This document shows, one piece after another, positions 1 through 8,427 of a DNA stretch of 64,000 bases (position 1 is the first letter of the stretch; the number at the start of each line of letters is the position of its first letter). Location: contig NZ_CP156688.1 of NCBI RefSeq assembly GCF_040616545.1, positions 558,001 to 622,000 of the forward strand, given 5' to 3'. A model generated the notes under the pieces. The model was not told the DNA's origin. It saw only the letters and a program-made list of their open reading frames with translations, and did no database searches. The stretch is from Akkermansia muciniphila. GTDB taxonomy: Bacteria > Verrucomicrobiota > Verrucomicrobiia > Verrucomicrobiales > Akkermansiaceae. The translations under genes were made by a program, and so were the position numbers.

Positions 1-697
1 ACATGATGCCCACCACCTGGTTCATCGCGTTCAGCTCACGCCCATAATGCAGGAGCTGCCCCAGGCCGAACCCGGTCAGAATGGGCACGAAGATTTCCGC
101 CGCCATCAGGGAGCGCCACGCAAAGGCCCAGCCCTGCTTCATGCCGCTCACCACAAACGGGGCGGAAGCGGGCAGAGTCACGTGAATCAGGCAGTAAAAG
201 GGCCCCGCGCCCATCGTGCGCGCCGCCCGGGCGTAAATGGGCGGCACATTCCGCATGCCGTTGGCCGTCGCCAGAATCACGGACCACAGCGTCCCCATGA
301 TCACCACGAACAGCATGGCCCCCTCCGTCTGGCCGAACCACAGGGTAGCCAGCGGAACCCAGCACACGCTGGGAAGGGCCTGAAACCCCAGAGAAACCAG
401 CCCCAGGGTATTTTGAATCAACTGGAAGCGGGAGCACAGCATGCCCAGCGGAATACCCATGACAAGCCCTATTCCGTACCCCATGACCAGCCTCTTCACG
501 GTAATCCAGGAAGACTCTTCCAGAGACCCGTCCATGAAGGAAGAGCGCAAATACTCCCACACCTCAAGCGGAGAGGGAAACAAATAGGGCTTCCACACCT
601 TCTGGTCGCTCAAATACTGCCATACCCAGATCACGAGGATGAAGAATACGAGCGAACATCCATGGGCCGCCCACTTGGACCATTTGTGCCTGTTCAT
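1..697 (-). CDS. ABC transporter permease, SsuC/TauC type (3' end outside window)
   Basis: Inner-membrane permease of a sulfonate/nitrate/taurine-type importer. Reading the minus strand from the ATG at 697 gives a protein starting MNRHKWSKW. A first membrane helix lies near residues 13-28 and further helices follow. A typical EAA loop (AARTMGAG, then LPASAPFVVSG) begins around residue 160, the site where the permease contacts its ATPase. The reading frame is open to the window edge, so the last part is missing. Its start overlaps the stop of the ATPase gene by four bases (ATGA), which suggests translational coupling. The substrate cannot be read from sequence; aliphatic sulfonates are the usual guess for this family. 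Confidence 0.9.
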   Translation of the reverse strand, partial: MNRHKWSKWAAHGCSLVFFILVIWVWQYLSDQKVWKPYLFPSPLEVWEYLRSSFMDGSLEESSWITVKRLVMGYGIGLVMGIPLGMLCSRFQLIQNTLGLVSLGFQALPSVCWVPLATLWFGQTEGAMLFVVIMGTLWSVILATANGMRNVPPIYARAARTMGAGPFYCLIHVTLPASAPFVVSGMKQGWAFAWRSLMAAEIFVPILTGFGLGQLLHYGRELNAMNQVVGIM

Positions 698-1482
698 GCC
701 ATCGCTCCTTTCAAATCCTGGGTGATGCGGGCGGACAACTGCGCCAGGTCCCGGTTATTAATGTCCCTGGGATGGGGGAGGCTCACAAAATACTCTTCCC
801 GGATGCGGCCGGGATGCGGAGTAAACAGCACCACGCGGTCCCCCAGGCAAACGGCCTCGCGCATATTGTGCGTGACGAAGATGATCGTCATGCCGCAGCG
901 GAAATGAATATCCTGAAGATCCTGGTAAAGCTGTTCGCGGGTCATGGCGTCCAGAGCGGCAAACGGCTCGTCCATCAGCAGGATGCGCGGGCTGGTAGCC
1001 AGGGCGCGGGCAAGCGCTACGCGCTGCTTCATTCCTCCGGAAAGCTCATGAATATGGGAGTGCGAACAATCCTTCAGCCCCACCAGCTCCAGATTCTTTT
1101 CCGCAATGGCGAGGCGGTCCCCCCGCGTCAGGCCGGGAGTCAGCTTCAGGCCGAACATCACATTCCCCATCACGTCCAGCCACGGAAACAGAGCGGACTC
1201 CTGGAACATCACGGTGCGGTCCCTGCCCGGCCCCGTCACGGGTTCCCCGTCCAGCTCCACCACCCCGGAAGAGGGGAATTCCAGCCCGGCGATGATATTC
1301 AGCAGGGAAGTCTTTCCACACCCGCTGGCTCCCACCAGGCAAACGAACTCGCCGCCCCTGATATTCAGATTGATCCCCTCCAGGGCCACCACCTTTCCGC
1401 GCCGCCCTTCAAACACCTTGCTCACATCCACAATGCGCAGCTTGCACCCTCCGGGACCGCAATGTTCTTCACCCATCATCAT
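694..1482 (-). CDS. ABC transporter ATP-binding protein, SsuB/TauB type
   Basis: ATPase that powers import through the neighbouring permease. The 262-residue protein has Walker A GASGCGKT at 51-58, the Q-loop glutamine at 94, signature LSGGMKQ at 147-153 and Walker B ILLMDEP at 167-173. Length and motifs match the nitrate/sulfonate/taurine importer ATPases. Both ends overlap neighbours by four bases (ATGA with the binding-protein gene upstream and with the permease downstream). Three ATG codons in a row open the frame, and I took the first. The N-terminal stretch with two Cys before the ATPase core is slightly longer than usual. Confidence 0.93.
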   Translation of the reverse strand: MMMGEEHCGPGGCKLRIVDVSKVFEGRRGKVVALEGINLNIRGGEFVCLVGASGCGKTSLLNIIAGLEFPSSGVVELDGEPVTGPGRDRTVMFQESALFPWLDVMGNVMFGLKLTPGLTRGDRLAIAEKNLELVGLKDCSHSHIHELSGGMKQRVALARALATSPRILLMDEPFAALDAMTREQLYQDLQDIHFRCGMTIIFVTHNMREAVCLGDRVVLFTPHPGRIREEYFVSLPHPRDINNRDLAQLSARITQDLKGAMA

Positions 1483-2543
1483 TTTCCGGCTGCCTCCTTC
1501 ATCATGGTTAGCCGTTCCTCTTCAGCCAGCGGTTCCTCCACCGCTTCCGGAACCACCAGTCCGGCCACGTCCGGCACTTCCTTCATGAACCCCGCGTGAT
1601 GGGCGTCCTGCACAAACTGCTGGAGTTTGGGAAGGGAAACCCTGTCCTTCATGACGATGCTCTTCCAGGCCTGCGCAATCAGCGCAGGATCTATTTTGGA
1701 ATGGGTAAGCTCTTCCAGCTCCCTGACCACGATCGCCTGGGCCTCCTCCGGATTCCGGCGTATCCATTCGTTCAGCTCCTGATGCGCCTGCACCAGGGCC
1801 TTCACCACCTCCGGCTTGTCCTGAAGAAACTCCGCCCCGCACACCAGCACGGTGGCGATGGACTCCCTTTCATCCACCAGCACCTTCCCCCCCGCCGTCA
1901 TCACCAGGCGGCTCACCCACGGCTCCACCGTCCATACGCCGTCCAGTTTGCCCTGCCGGAACAGGCTCAACTGTTCCGGATTGGGAGTAGGCAGAATGGT
2001 CACGTCCCCGCCCCGCTGCGTCACGTGCAGGCCGCCGCGGGAAAACCACGCGCGGGCGGAAACATCCTGCGTATTGCCAAGCTGGGGAGTGGCAATCACC
2101 TTGCCGCGGAAATCCGCAGGCTCCTTCAGCACGGAATCCTTCGGAATCACCAGGGCGGCGCCCCCCTCCACGGCTCCGGCTATCATGCGTATGTCCTCCC
2201 CGCGGGAACGCACAAACGCGTTGATGGCCGGGCTGGGGCCCACGTACGCCAGTTCTATGGACTGGGCGAACACGGCCTCCATGGCGCTGGGCCCCGCATT
2301 ATAAACGTACCAGTTGATCCTGACGTCTTTCCCCGTGGCCTCCTTCAGGCGTTCCTCAAACCACCCCTTCCCCTCCCGGGAAAAATGGTGGGCCACCAGC
2401 CCCTGCACGTGCGTCACATTCGGAAAATGGCCGAAGTTCAATTCAATGACATTCGGATCCTCCTTTCTTTTATCTCCGCAGGAAACAGCCAGCAGGCAGA
2501 AAAACAGGGCCGGTAAAATCGTCAGGAATATGGAATGGGACAT
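1479..2543 (-). CDS. ABC transporter substrate-binding lipoprotein, SsuA/NMT1 type
   Basis: Captures the substrate outside the inner membrane and delivers it to the permease. The chosen start (MSHSIFLTILP) gives a classic lipoprotein signal: a hydrophobic stretch, then LLAVSC with the lipidated Cys, then CGDKRKED. Longer in-frame starts exist upstream but would bury this signal, so I rejected them. The mature part begins with NFGHFPNVTH and contains AYVGPSPAINAF and DGVWTVEPW, all typical of the SsuA/TauA/NrtA fold. First gene of a three-gene minus-strand operon; a dyad near 2665 lies in its upstream region. Substrate unknown: sulfonate, taurine or nitrate-like ligands are possible. Confidence 0.88.
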   Translation of the reverse strand: MSHSIFLTILPALFFCLLAVSCGDKRKEDPNVIELNFGHFPNVTHVQGLVAHHFSREGKGWFEERLKEATGKDVRINWYVYNAGPSAMEAVFAQSIELAYVGPSPAINAFVRSRGEDIRMIAGAVEGGAALVIPKDSVLKEPADFRGKVIATPQLGNTQDVSARAWFSRGGLHVTQRGGDVTILPTPNPEQLSLFRQGKLDGVWTVEPWVSRLVMTAGGKVLVDERESIATVLVCGAEFLQDKPEVVKALVQAHQELNEWIRRNPEEAQAIVVRELEELTHSKIDPALIAQAWKSIVMKDRVSLPKLQQFVQDAHHAGFMKEVPDVAGLVVPEAVEEPLAEEERLTMMKEAAGK

Positions 2544-2653
2544 GAACAAAAGGAAGGGGTTACTGGGCACAGCCGACTTTCCGCGCCCTTTCAGGCACCG
2601 ACTATCAAAATGAACCGCCCGCGGCAAGAAGCCGATGGCAACAACTTTGTCAC

Positions 2654-2676
2654 AATGGACACCTGAAATGTCCATT
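2654..2676. promoter_or_regulatory. Dyad symmetry, possible operator of the ABC importer operon
   Basis: Eight-base inverted repeat AATGGACA / TGTCCATT separated by seven bases, about 110 bp upstream of the binding-protein start and 90 bp upstream of the divergent membrane-protein gene. Size and symmetry suit a dimeric repressor or activator. No regulator gene is adjacent, so the role is inference. Confidence 0.4.
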
Positions 2677-2766
2677 TTGTTGAAAAACAACCCCGCTTTC
2701 CGGACCGGAACCGCGCTTTATTGACAAACCCCTACGTTCCCGTTACAAAAGGCGCCGGTTCCCTCC

Positions 2767-3411
2767 ATGCCTTACTCCACCAATCAGCCGCACCCCGGAG
2801 CATGGCTGGGCCTTCCTCCGGATGAAGAACGCCCCGTGAGCCGCGCCGTCAGATACCGCTGCATCCTCCTGCTGCTCCTGTACTGGGCCATCCTCTCCGC
2901 CATCCCCCAGGGCGCGGACCGCTACGCGGAAACAGGCTCCCTCCTTCCCGCCTGGATGGGCGTGCTGGAGCTGACACCCTTCCTGCTGGTTCCCGCGTTC
3001 CTGCTCCTGGCCGTGCGCACGGCCGCCCAATGGAGAGCGCTGATGATTACCGTTTACGCGGGACTGCTCCTGAACCTGCTGATGAACCTGGCGCTTCCCG
3101 CAGAAACCATGTGGGGGGACCTTCCCGCCTCCGGCTCTTACGGCACGCTTGTCTGGCCCGGCGCGGACCACCGGGAATGGCTGGTCACGCTGCCGCGCTT
3201 CTCCCGGCTCTGGGCCCTCATCATTTACGTCTTCCTCTCCGGGAGCGGCTCTTCCCCCCTTCTGCGCCTGCTGGCCCTGGCATGGTGGTTCCTGCTGTGC
3301 CTGGCCCCCGTCAACACGGGCATGGTGGGGTACGGGGACATCCTTGGGCCGCTCGTGATCATTGCCCTCATCCTGGGGTGCATGCACCTGGCGGCCAAAC
3401 GCGCCTCCTGA
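2767..3411 (+). CDS. Multi-pass membrane protein of unknown function
   Basis: A 214-residue protein with about five hydrophobic segments: near 33-46, 63-83, 87-104, 150-160 and 165-207. Short charged loops separate them. The order (soluble N-terminus rich in Pro, several helices, short basic C-terminus AAKRAS) suggests an inner-membrane protein. The last two helices with the linker APVNTGMVGYGD faintly recall membrane lipid phosphatases, but the diagnostic histidines are missing, so I do not assign a family. It is transcribed away from the ABC importer. The opposite-strand frame over the same bases is low-complexity and was taken as a shadow. Confidence 0.7.
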   Translation: MPYSTNQPHPGAWLGLPPDEERPVSRAVRYRCILLLLLYWAILSAIPQGADRYAETGSLLPAWMGVLELTPFLLVPAFLLLAVRTAAQWRALMITVYAGLLLNLLMNLALPAETMWGDLPASGSYGTLVWPGADHREWLVTLPRFSRLWALIIYVFLSGSGSSPLLRLLALAWWFLLCLAPVNTGMVGYGDILGPLVIIALILGCMHLAAKRAS

Positions 3412-3429
3412 ACCCGGACCCATAAAAAA

Positions 3430-3467
3430 CCGGAGGCGGCCATTCCACGGAGGAAACAGCCGCCCGG
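3430..3467 (-). terminator. Rho-independent terminator of the GH84 gene
   Basis: Read on the minus strand, a GC stem (CCGGGCGGC pairing with GCCGCCTCCGG) is followed by TTTTTT. It lies about 60 bases past the GH84 stop codon. Confidence 0.65.
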
Positions 3468-3525
3468 CGCCAGCGGGCATCAACCCGCGGAAGGCCGCCA
3501 TACCCGGCGGCCCGCCCGGAACCAG

Positions 3526-6519
3526 TTACTTCCAGATCACTTCAAAGATATTGACGGAGCTCCCCTTCTTCCCGGTCAGGCCCAGGGCCTTCACCGGCTT
3601 CTTGACGGATTTCAGGCTGAACGTGCTCACCTTCTTCCCCTTGCCCAGGTTGCCCACAGGCACCCACCGCCCGTCAGCCCCGCAGGCCAGCACGGACGCT
3701 TCCTTCCCGTCCGACAGGACAATGGCGGCATTCGCACGCGGAGCATCACACGGAATCTCCACCTTCTCCGGAGACAATTCTACCGGAAGGAACGTAGCCA
3801 GGTTGAAATCCCCGGCCGCCCCGTTATCCGCAGACTTGCCGCCCTTGTTGGCAAGATTCAGCTTGAACTCTTCCAGGGTCACCTCCTGAGGGGAGGAACC
3901 CGCGTTCACCAGCCGGATGCCCTTGATCACGCCGCCGATCTCCGCGGAACCGTCCGCCTTCAGCGGCACCTCCGTCCAGGACTTCCCGTCCATGGAAATG
4001 TACATCCTGGCCCACTTCAGGTCCGGAGTCTTCAGGTTGACGGAGGCGGACTCCACGGACGCCCCCGCCGGAATTTGAAGCCCCAGGGACTTCTTCGGCG
4101 GCAGGGGATGCACCTCCATGATGCGCTTCAGGGAAATATCCTTGTCCCCGGCTTCCACCACGGCGGTCTTGAACGCCGGCGCGTCCGTCAGCACGGAAGG
4201 GGCGGCGGGGGCATTCACCTTGAAATCCCGGATGGCCGTCCACACGTCAGGCTTTCCTCCCGGAACGCCCTGCACCGTAGCACGGTAGCGCACAAAGCGG
4301 CCTTTCTTGCCGCGGCCCTCGTACTCCACGCGCACCCCGGAGGACTCCGGCATCAGGGGAGACCAGGACTGCCCGTCCATGGACACCTCCAGCTGGCCCT
4401 TGTTCACCGCATCCTTATCGGAATCATTGCGGCCCATCACAATGGAAACGTTGCGGATTTCCCGCGGCGCGCCCAGGTCCACGCCAAAAAAGTCACCCTT
4501 CTTCTGAACCTCCTTGCAGTAATAATAGGACTCGGGATCGTCATCCAGCATCTTCTCAATCCCTCCCTTGGACTTGGTGGAAACATACGGCTTCACACGG
4601 CCCACGGACTGCCCGCTCACGCGGGAAAGCACGGGAGTGGAGCCCATGTCCAGCAGCTCACGCACGGCGGGGGCCATCACCAGTTCAGACGGTTTCACGG
4701 CAGTCTGCCACTGGGAGCTCTTCTTGGTCACCTCCGTCACGTGCTTGTTGATAGCCTTGCTGATCTCCTTGCTGTAGCGCTGCATCTCTGCAAGCAGGCA
4801 CGCGGCCTCCATGGCGTAATTCAGCGCTCCGGAGGCATTGCCCGCCTCCGTGGCCTCAATCATCTGCATGCTGTTCACCCCGGCTTTCCCCAGGGACTCA
4901 AACTGGACAAGCCACGGCTCCACTTCCGCGATGAAGGCGGCATTATTCGCCTTGGCCCGGATCACGTCCGGCGCCTGGGCCATCCTGGCAAACTCCGTCT
5001 TCAGGCGGTCAAAGGCCTTGCTCTCGGACACCTTGCCGCCGCGGCGGCACAGCTCCAGCACCTCTTCCACCACGGGAGCGATCTCCACGGACTCCTCCTT
5101 GCGGTAATTGTGCCCGCTCGGCCCCCCGTCGCTGTTATGGTCGGCAAACGTCTGCATGGCGGAGGCGCAGCCAGGAAACAGGATGCGGATGCTGTCCTTC
5201 CACGTCTTGTCCGAATCGTACGCCTTGGCATTCCAGGTCATGTTCGCCACGCTGAACAGGGAAATCTTGGAGGCCTCCGGCTTGTCCATCGGATTGGAGG
5301 CGAACCCCTGCATGAACGGCATCGCGTCCGCGTCCACGCCATAAGTGCGTCCCAGGAACAGGGCGTGGCGCACGTAATCCGTCACCGGGAAATTCCACCA
5401 GATGAACGCGGGCCTCTGGAGGTACTTGTTGATCCCTTTCAGCGCCGGAGTCTTGATGTCGCTCACGATTCCGGACCCCGTCCACATAATGCCGATGTCC
5501 TTGTCCAGATGTTCCCCCATCACCTCGTGGTAACGTCCCCCGCCGCCGGAATACGCCGTGGGGCACACAATCAGCGGAGTCACGTCCGGCTTCTTGTGAA
5601 TAAACTCCTTGTTCAGGTAATTCAGGAACTCCACCTGGCCCTCCGGCTTGGCTCCCTCCCCGCCGATGTCGTCAAAAAACACCGCAAAGGAACGGAACCC
5701 CAGGTCATACATCATCTCAAACTTCTTCACGGCGGCCTTCCGGTCCGCCTCCCCCCAGTGAATATCCGCGCCGGGGTGCACGGCCCAGACAAAATTCACC
5801 TTGTTTTGCCTGGCGACCTTCACCAGCTCTTTCAGGTCCTTGGCCATGTCTGCGGGATACGGTTCGCGCCAGCGCTTGGAAAAACCGTGGAACACGTCGT
5901 CCTTCGGGCCGTAGATGTACGTATTCATCTTGTACTTCCCGTAAAACTTGAACTGGCTGATGCGCCCTTCCTGCCCCCAGGGCAGCCCGTAAAATCCTTC
6001 AATGGTACCGCGGAAAGGAACGTCCGGCCAGTCCAGGACCTCCACCACAGGCACCGTCACGCCGGAAGGAGTCTTCTCCGCCAGCTGAAGCAGCGTCTGG
6101 GCCGCGTAAAACAGGCCTTCATCATCATACCCCGTCATCCGGATGCCCTGGGGGGTTACGCTCAGGGAATAGGCCCCGGCCTTCTGCGGAACATTTCCGG
6201 CAGGCTTCTTGCCCCCCTTGATGATGGACATCTGCACGGGCAGCCCGTTCGGAGTGATGGAAAACATGCTCTTCAGCGCATTCACGGTAGGCTCGTCCCG
6301 CGCGCCCGACAGCTTCAGGGCCGGAACCGTCACGGAACCGCCGCTCCGGGTCATCTTCTGCGGAATGGGATACACCGGCATCCCGGCCGCCTTTTTGGCG
6401 CGGGAGGCCGCAGGCGCGGCGGAAGAGGCAGGGGAAGAAGACTGGGCGAACACCGGAAGGGCAAGGCTGGCCCCAAGCGCTGTGACCGCCGCCATGGATC
6501 GGAAGGAAATCAGGTTCAT
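3526..6519 (-). CDS. Secreted GH84 beta-N-acetylglucosaminidase with F5/8-type C domain
   Basis: Retaining glycosidase predicted to release terminal beta-N-acetylglucosamine from host glycans, using the substrate acetamido group as nucleophile. The 997-residue protein has a signal peptide (cut after about residue 25, LPVFAQ), then an Ala/Ser linker. An N-terminal GH20b-like domain spans about 45-160. The GH84 barrel begins at PFRGTIEGFYG (about 168-178), and the catalytic pair is in VFFDDIGGEG, Asp283 and Asp284. A helical region follows. An F5/8 type C (CBM32-like) carbohydrate-binding domain lies around 640-770 and a further beta-rich region reaches the end. This fits mucin breakdown. A monocistronic minus-strand gene. 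Confidence 0.95.
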   Translation of the reverse strand: MNLISFRSMAAVTALGASLALPVFAQSSSPASSAAPAASRAKKAAGMPVYPIPQKMTRSGGSVTVPALKLSGARDEPTVNALKSMFSITPNGLPVQMSIIKGGKKPAGNVPQKAGAYSLSVTPQGIRMTGYDDEGLFYAAQTLLQLAEKTPSGVTVPVVEVLDWPDVPFRGTIEGFYGLPWGQEGRISQFKFYGKYKMNTYIYGPKDDVFHGFSKRWREPYPADMAKDLKELVKVARQNKVNFVWAVHPGADIHWGEADRKAAVKKFEMMYDLGFRSFAVFFDDIGGEGAKPEGQVEFLNYLNKEFIHKKPDVTPLIVCPTAYSGGGGRYHEVMGEHLDKDIGIMWTGSGIVSDIKTPALKGINKYLQRPAFIWWNFPVTDYVRHALFLGRTYGVDADAMPFMQGFASNPMDKPEASKISLFSVANMTWNAKAYDSDKTWKDSIRILFPGCASAMQTFADHNSDGGPSGHNYRKEESVEIAPVVEEVLELCRRGGKVSESKAFDRLKTEFARMAQAPDVIRAKANNAAFIAEVEPWLVQFESLGKAGVNSMQMIEATEAGNASGALNYAMEAACLLAEMQRYSKEISKAINKHVTEVTKKSSQWQTAVKPSELVMAPAVRELLDMGSTPVLSRVSGQSVGRVKPYVSTKSKGGIEKMLDDDPESYYYCKEVQKKGDFFGVDLGAPREIRNVSIVMGRNDSDKDAVNKGQLEVSMDGQSWSPLMPESSGVRVEYEGRGKKGRFVRYRATVQGVPGGKPDVWTAIRDFKVNAPAAPSVLTDAPAFKTAVVEAGDKDISLKRIMEVHPLPPKKSLGLQIPAGASVESASVNLKTPDLKWARMYISMDGKSWTEVPLKADGSAEIGGVIKGIRLVNAGSSPQEVTLEEFKLNLANKGGKSADNGAAGDFNLATFLPVELSPEKVEIPCDAPRANAAIVLSDGKEASVLACGADGRWVPVGNLGKGKKVSTFSLKSVKKPVKALGLTGKKGSSVNIFEVIWK

Positions 6520-6839
6520 ATATGCAAAAGTAAAAAGCCTGTGCAGGACAAGTCCACGAAACTACGGACCAATCGCTTCATTTCTAACAGGGCCCCTCCC
6601 ATATGTCAAATTACTTCCCCCGGTTTCTCCCGGCTGATGAACCGTTTGCGCAGGCGTCTGCCCTTCCGGACAGTTCCGGATATCCCGTCTGCCTCTCCCG
6701 TTTTTTATGGGCGCTCCGGTTCCGGACAATAAAACCCGCCGCAGGAAAACTCCATTCCTGAGGCGGGAAAAAAGAACCGGCGGCGTTCCGCGGAACGGAA
6801 AGGCCGGATAAGTAAATAACGGGAATAATATTATTCTCT
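6520..6839. other. Gene-free stretch between GH84 and a small secreted protein
   Basis: Holds the upstream region of the GH84 gene and the terminator of the small secreted protein gene. Base composition is lower in GC than the genes beside it. No further open frame, RNA gene or repeat could be supported. Confidence 0.6.
6735..6767 (-). terminator. Rho-independent terminator of the small secreted protein gene
   Basis: On the minus strand CCCGCC pairs with GGCGGG, with an inner CAGGAA/TTCCTG stem, followed by TTTTATTG. It lies about 70 bases past the stop codon. The plus-strand side also has an A/T-rich flank, so it could act both ways. Confidence 0.65.
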
Positions 6840-7205
6840 TTAATTTTTACTGAAGAAACCGGAAATATCGAAATAGACGACCACTTCCCTGCCTTTTTTC
6901 GTCTTGATCGTAATCACGTCAAAGAACTTGCCTTCATGCTCCATGAGCGCCTGCTTGAGCTTCTCATAATCCCTGTATTTTTTCTCAAGCCATTTCCTCT
7001 CCGCAGGAACTCCATCCATGGAATTCTTTGCGCCAACAATGACGACGGCCTTTTCAAAGCTGGAGCCGTCGCCTCCTTCATAAGTAATGCGGGCACGGGC
7101 CTCTCTTTTTTCCAGCCGCTGGGGCAATTCCGCATCTGCGGCCTGAACAACGGCGCATACGCCGGAACACAATGCAATGGATAGGATGGGCAGCAAGGGT
7201 TTCAT
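6840..7205 (-). CDS. Small secreted protein of unknown function
   Basis: A 121-residue protein. The chosen start, MKPLLPILSIALC, opens a signal peptide ending near VVQAADA; the longer frame upstream has no signal and was rejected. The mature part is about 95 residues, highly charged and probably helical in the middle (ERKWLEKKYRDYEKLKQAL), with a beta-rich end (VITIKTKK, VVVYFDISGFF). I recognise no family. It sits alone between the GH84 gene and the heptose operon, with its own terminator. Confidence 0.65.
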   Translation of the reverse strand: MKPLLPILSIALCSGVCAVVQAADAELPQRLEKREARARITYEGGDGSSFEKAVVIVGAKNSMDGVPAERKWLEKKYRDYEKLKQALMEHEGKFFDVITIKTKKGREVVVYFDISGFFSKN

Positions 7206-7361
7206 ACTGTTTGACCTATAGACGGTATCCGCACCCATGTAAAGCTTTCTTTCAAGAATGAAGCATGGCCGTAACGCTTTGGGAATAAATACGCGGCCAG
7301 CCACGAAAAAAACTGGACGGACCTTCCTTGACGGGTCATGTCCGGAGCAGCCCATCCCCGC

Positions 7362-7868
7362 CTACAGCCATGCAGCCACTTCATCCAGGGTCTTGACGCG
7401 GGCCGTGGCGCCAGTCGGCGCATCCCCGGAGGAAAACAGGAAATTCCGTCCCACCCCGGCGGAAAGGGCCGCCTGGATGTCCCGCTCCCGGTCGCCCACG
7501 GATACGCAGGCTGCCATATCCAGTCCGTATGCAGCGGCAGCTTTCAAAAACAGGCCGGGATTCGGCTTCCGGTCAGGATGGCCGTCATCCACGCTGGGAC
7601 AGTGGAACACACCCGCTATCTCCGCCCCGGCGGCGCTGAACGCGCCTTTCATATGCTCCGTCAGCCGGAAGAAATCCTCTTCCGTAAACATGCCGCGGCC
7701 TATGCCGGACTGGTTGGTCACCACAATGACCAGATACCCCTTTTCCCGCGCCTTCCGGCAAAGGTCCAGAATGCCGGGAACCAGCTGGAAATCCTCCCTG
7801 CGGTGAACGTACCCGCCATCCACGTTCACCACGCCGTCCCGGTCCAGAAACAGAGCTTTAGGCGCCAT
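7362..7868 (-). CDS. gmhB: D-glycero-D-manno-heptose 1,7-bisphosphate 7-phosphatase (HAD family)
   Basis: Removes the 7-phosphate from heptose bisphosphate in ADP-heptose synthesis for the lipopolysaccharide core. The 168-residue HAD protein has the nucleophile motif FLDRDGVVN (Asp9, with Asp11 as acid/base), VTNQSGIGRG at about 50-59 and the late motif VGDRERDIQAA. The RKPNPG element (about 100-105) is in place. The Cys cluster that usually binds zinc just before it is reduced to one Cys (HCPSVDDGHPD). Start chosen at MAPKALFLDRDG, overlapping gmhA by 11 bases; the longer frame upstream is a shadow of gmhA. Last gene of the hldE-gmhA-gmhB operon. Confidence 0.9.
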   Translation of the reverse strand: MAPKALFLDRDGVVNVDGGYVHRREDFQLVPGILDLCRKAREKGYLVIVVTNQSGIGRGMFTEEDFFRLTEHMKGAFSAAGAEIAGVFHCPSVDDGHPDRKPNPGLFLKAAAAYGLDMAACVSVGDRERDIQAALSAGVGRNFLFSSGDAPTGATARVKTLDEVAAWL

Positions 7869-8427
7869 ATATTTCCTGCTCCACCAGCTCGCAAACCAGA
7901 TGGCCCACGGCAATGTGCATCTCCTGAATGTTGTTCGTGGCGTGGGAGGGAACGGCAATGCAGAAATCCGCACAGGCCTTCATCTCCCCGCCGCCCTGGC
8001 CCGTCAGGGCCACGGTCCTGACGCCCATGCGGCGCGCCAGCTCCATCGCCAGGACGATGTTCCGGCTGTTGCCGCTCGTGGAAAGCCCCACCAGCAGATC
8101 ACCGGAACGGCCCACTCCCTCCAGTTGCCTGGAAAAAACCGTTTCATACCCGTAATCATTCCCCACGGCGGTCAGGATGGAAGTATCCACCGTCAGGGCC
8201 AGCGCATTCATGGCGGGACGGTTCAGCTTGTAGCGGCCCACCAGCTCGGCGGCCAGGTGCTGGGAATCCGCCGCGGACCCGCCGTTGCCGCAGAACATGA
8301 TCTTGTTCCCGGCCTTGAGGGTATCCGCGCAGACGCGGGCGACCTGTTCAATCTCCCCGGCCATGGAGGCCAGGGCCTTGAAATTATCCGCTATCCCTAA
8401 AATCTGATTCCTGATGTACTCGCTCAT
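7858..8427 (-). CDS. gmhA: Sedoheptulose-7-phosphate isomerase
   Basis: Converts sedoheptulose 7-phosphate to D-glycero-D-manno-heptose 7-phosphate, the first step of ADP-heptose synthesis, in the cytoplasm. The 189-residue length is normal for GmhA. It has the SIS phosphosugar-binding motif GNGGSAADSQH at 47-57, a second sugar-phosphate loop LSTSGNSRN, and the C-terminal ATNNIQEMHIAVGH typical of the family. Its start overlaps the hldE stop by four bases (ATGA). Confidence 0.95.
   Translation of the reverse strand: MSEYIRNQILGIADNFKALASMAGEIEQVARVCADTLKAGNKIMFCGNGGSAADSQHLAAELVGRYKLNRPAMNALALTVDTSILTAVGNDYGYETVFSRQLEGVGRSGDLLVGLSTSGNSRNIVLAMELARRMGVRTVALTGQGGGEMKACADFCIAVPSHATNNIQEMHIAVGHLVCELVEQEIYGA

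Noticed and set aside
4075-6732. Open frame of 885 codons antisense to the GH84 gene
   Set aside because: It is rich in His, Gly, Arg and Leu with no domain or signal, as expected from the opposite strand of a GC-rich gene. The GH84 frame has clear motifs.
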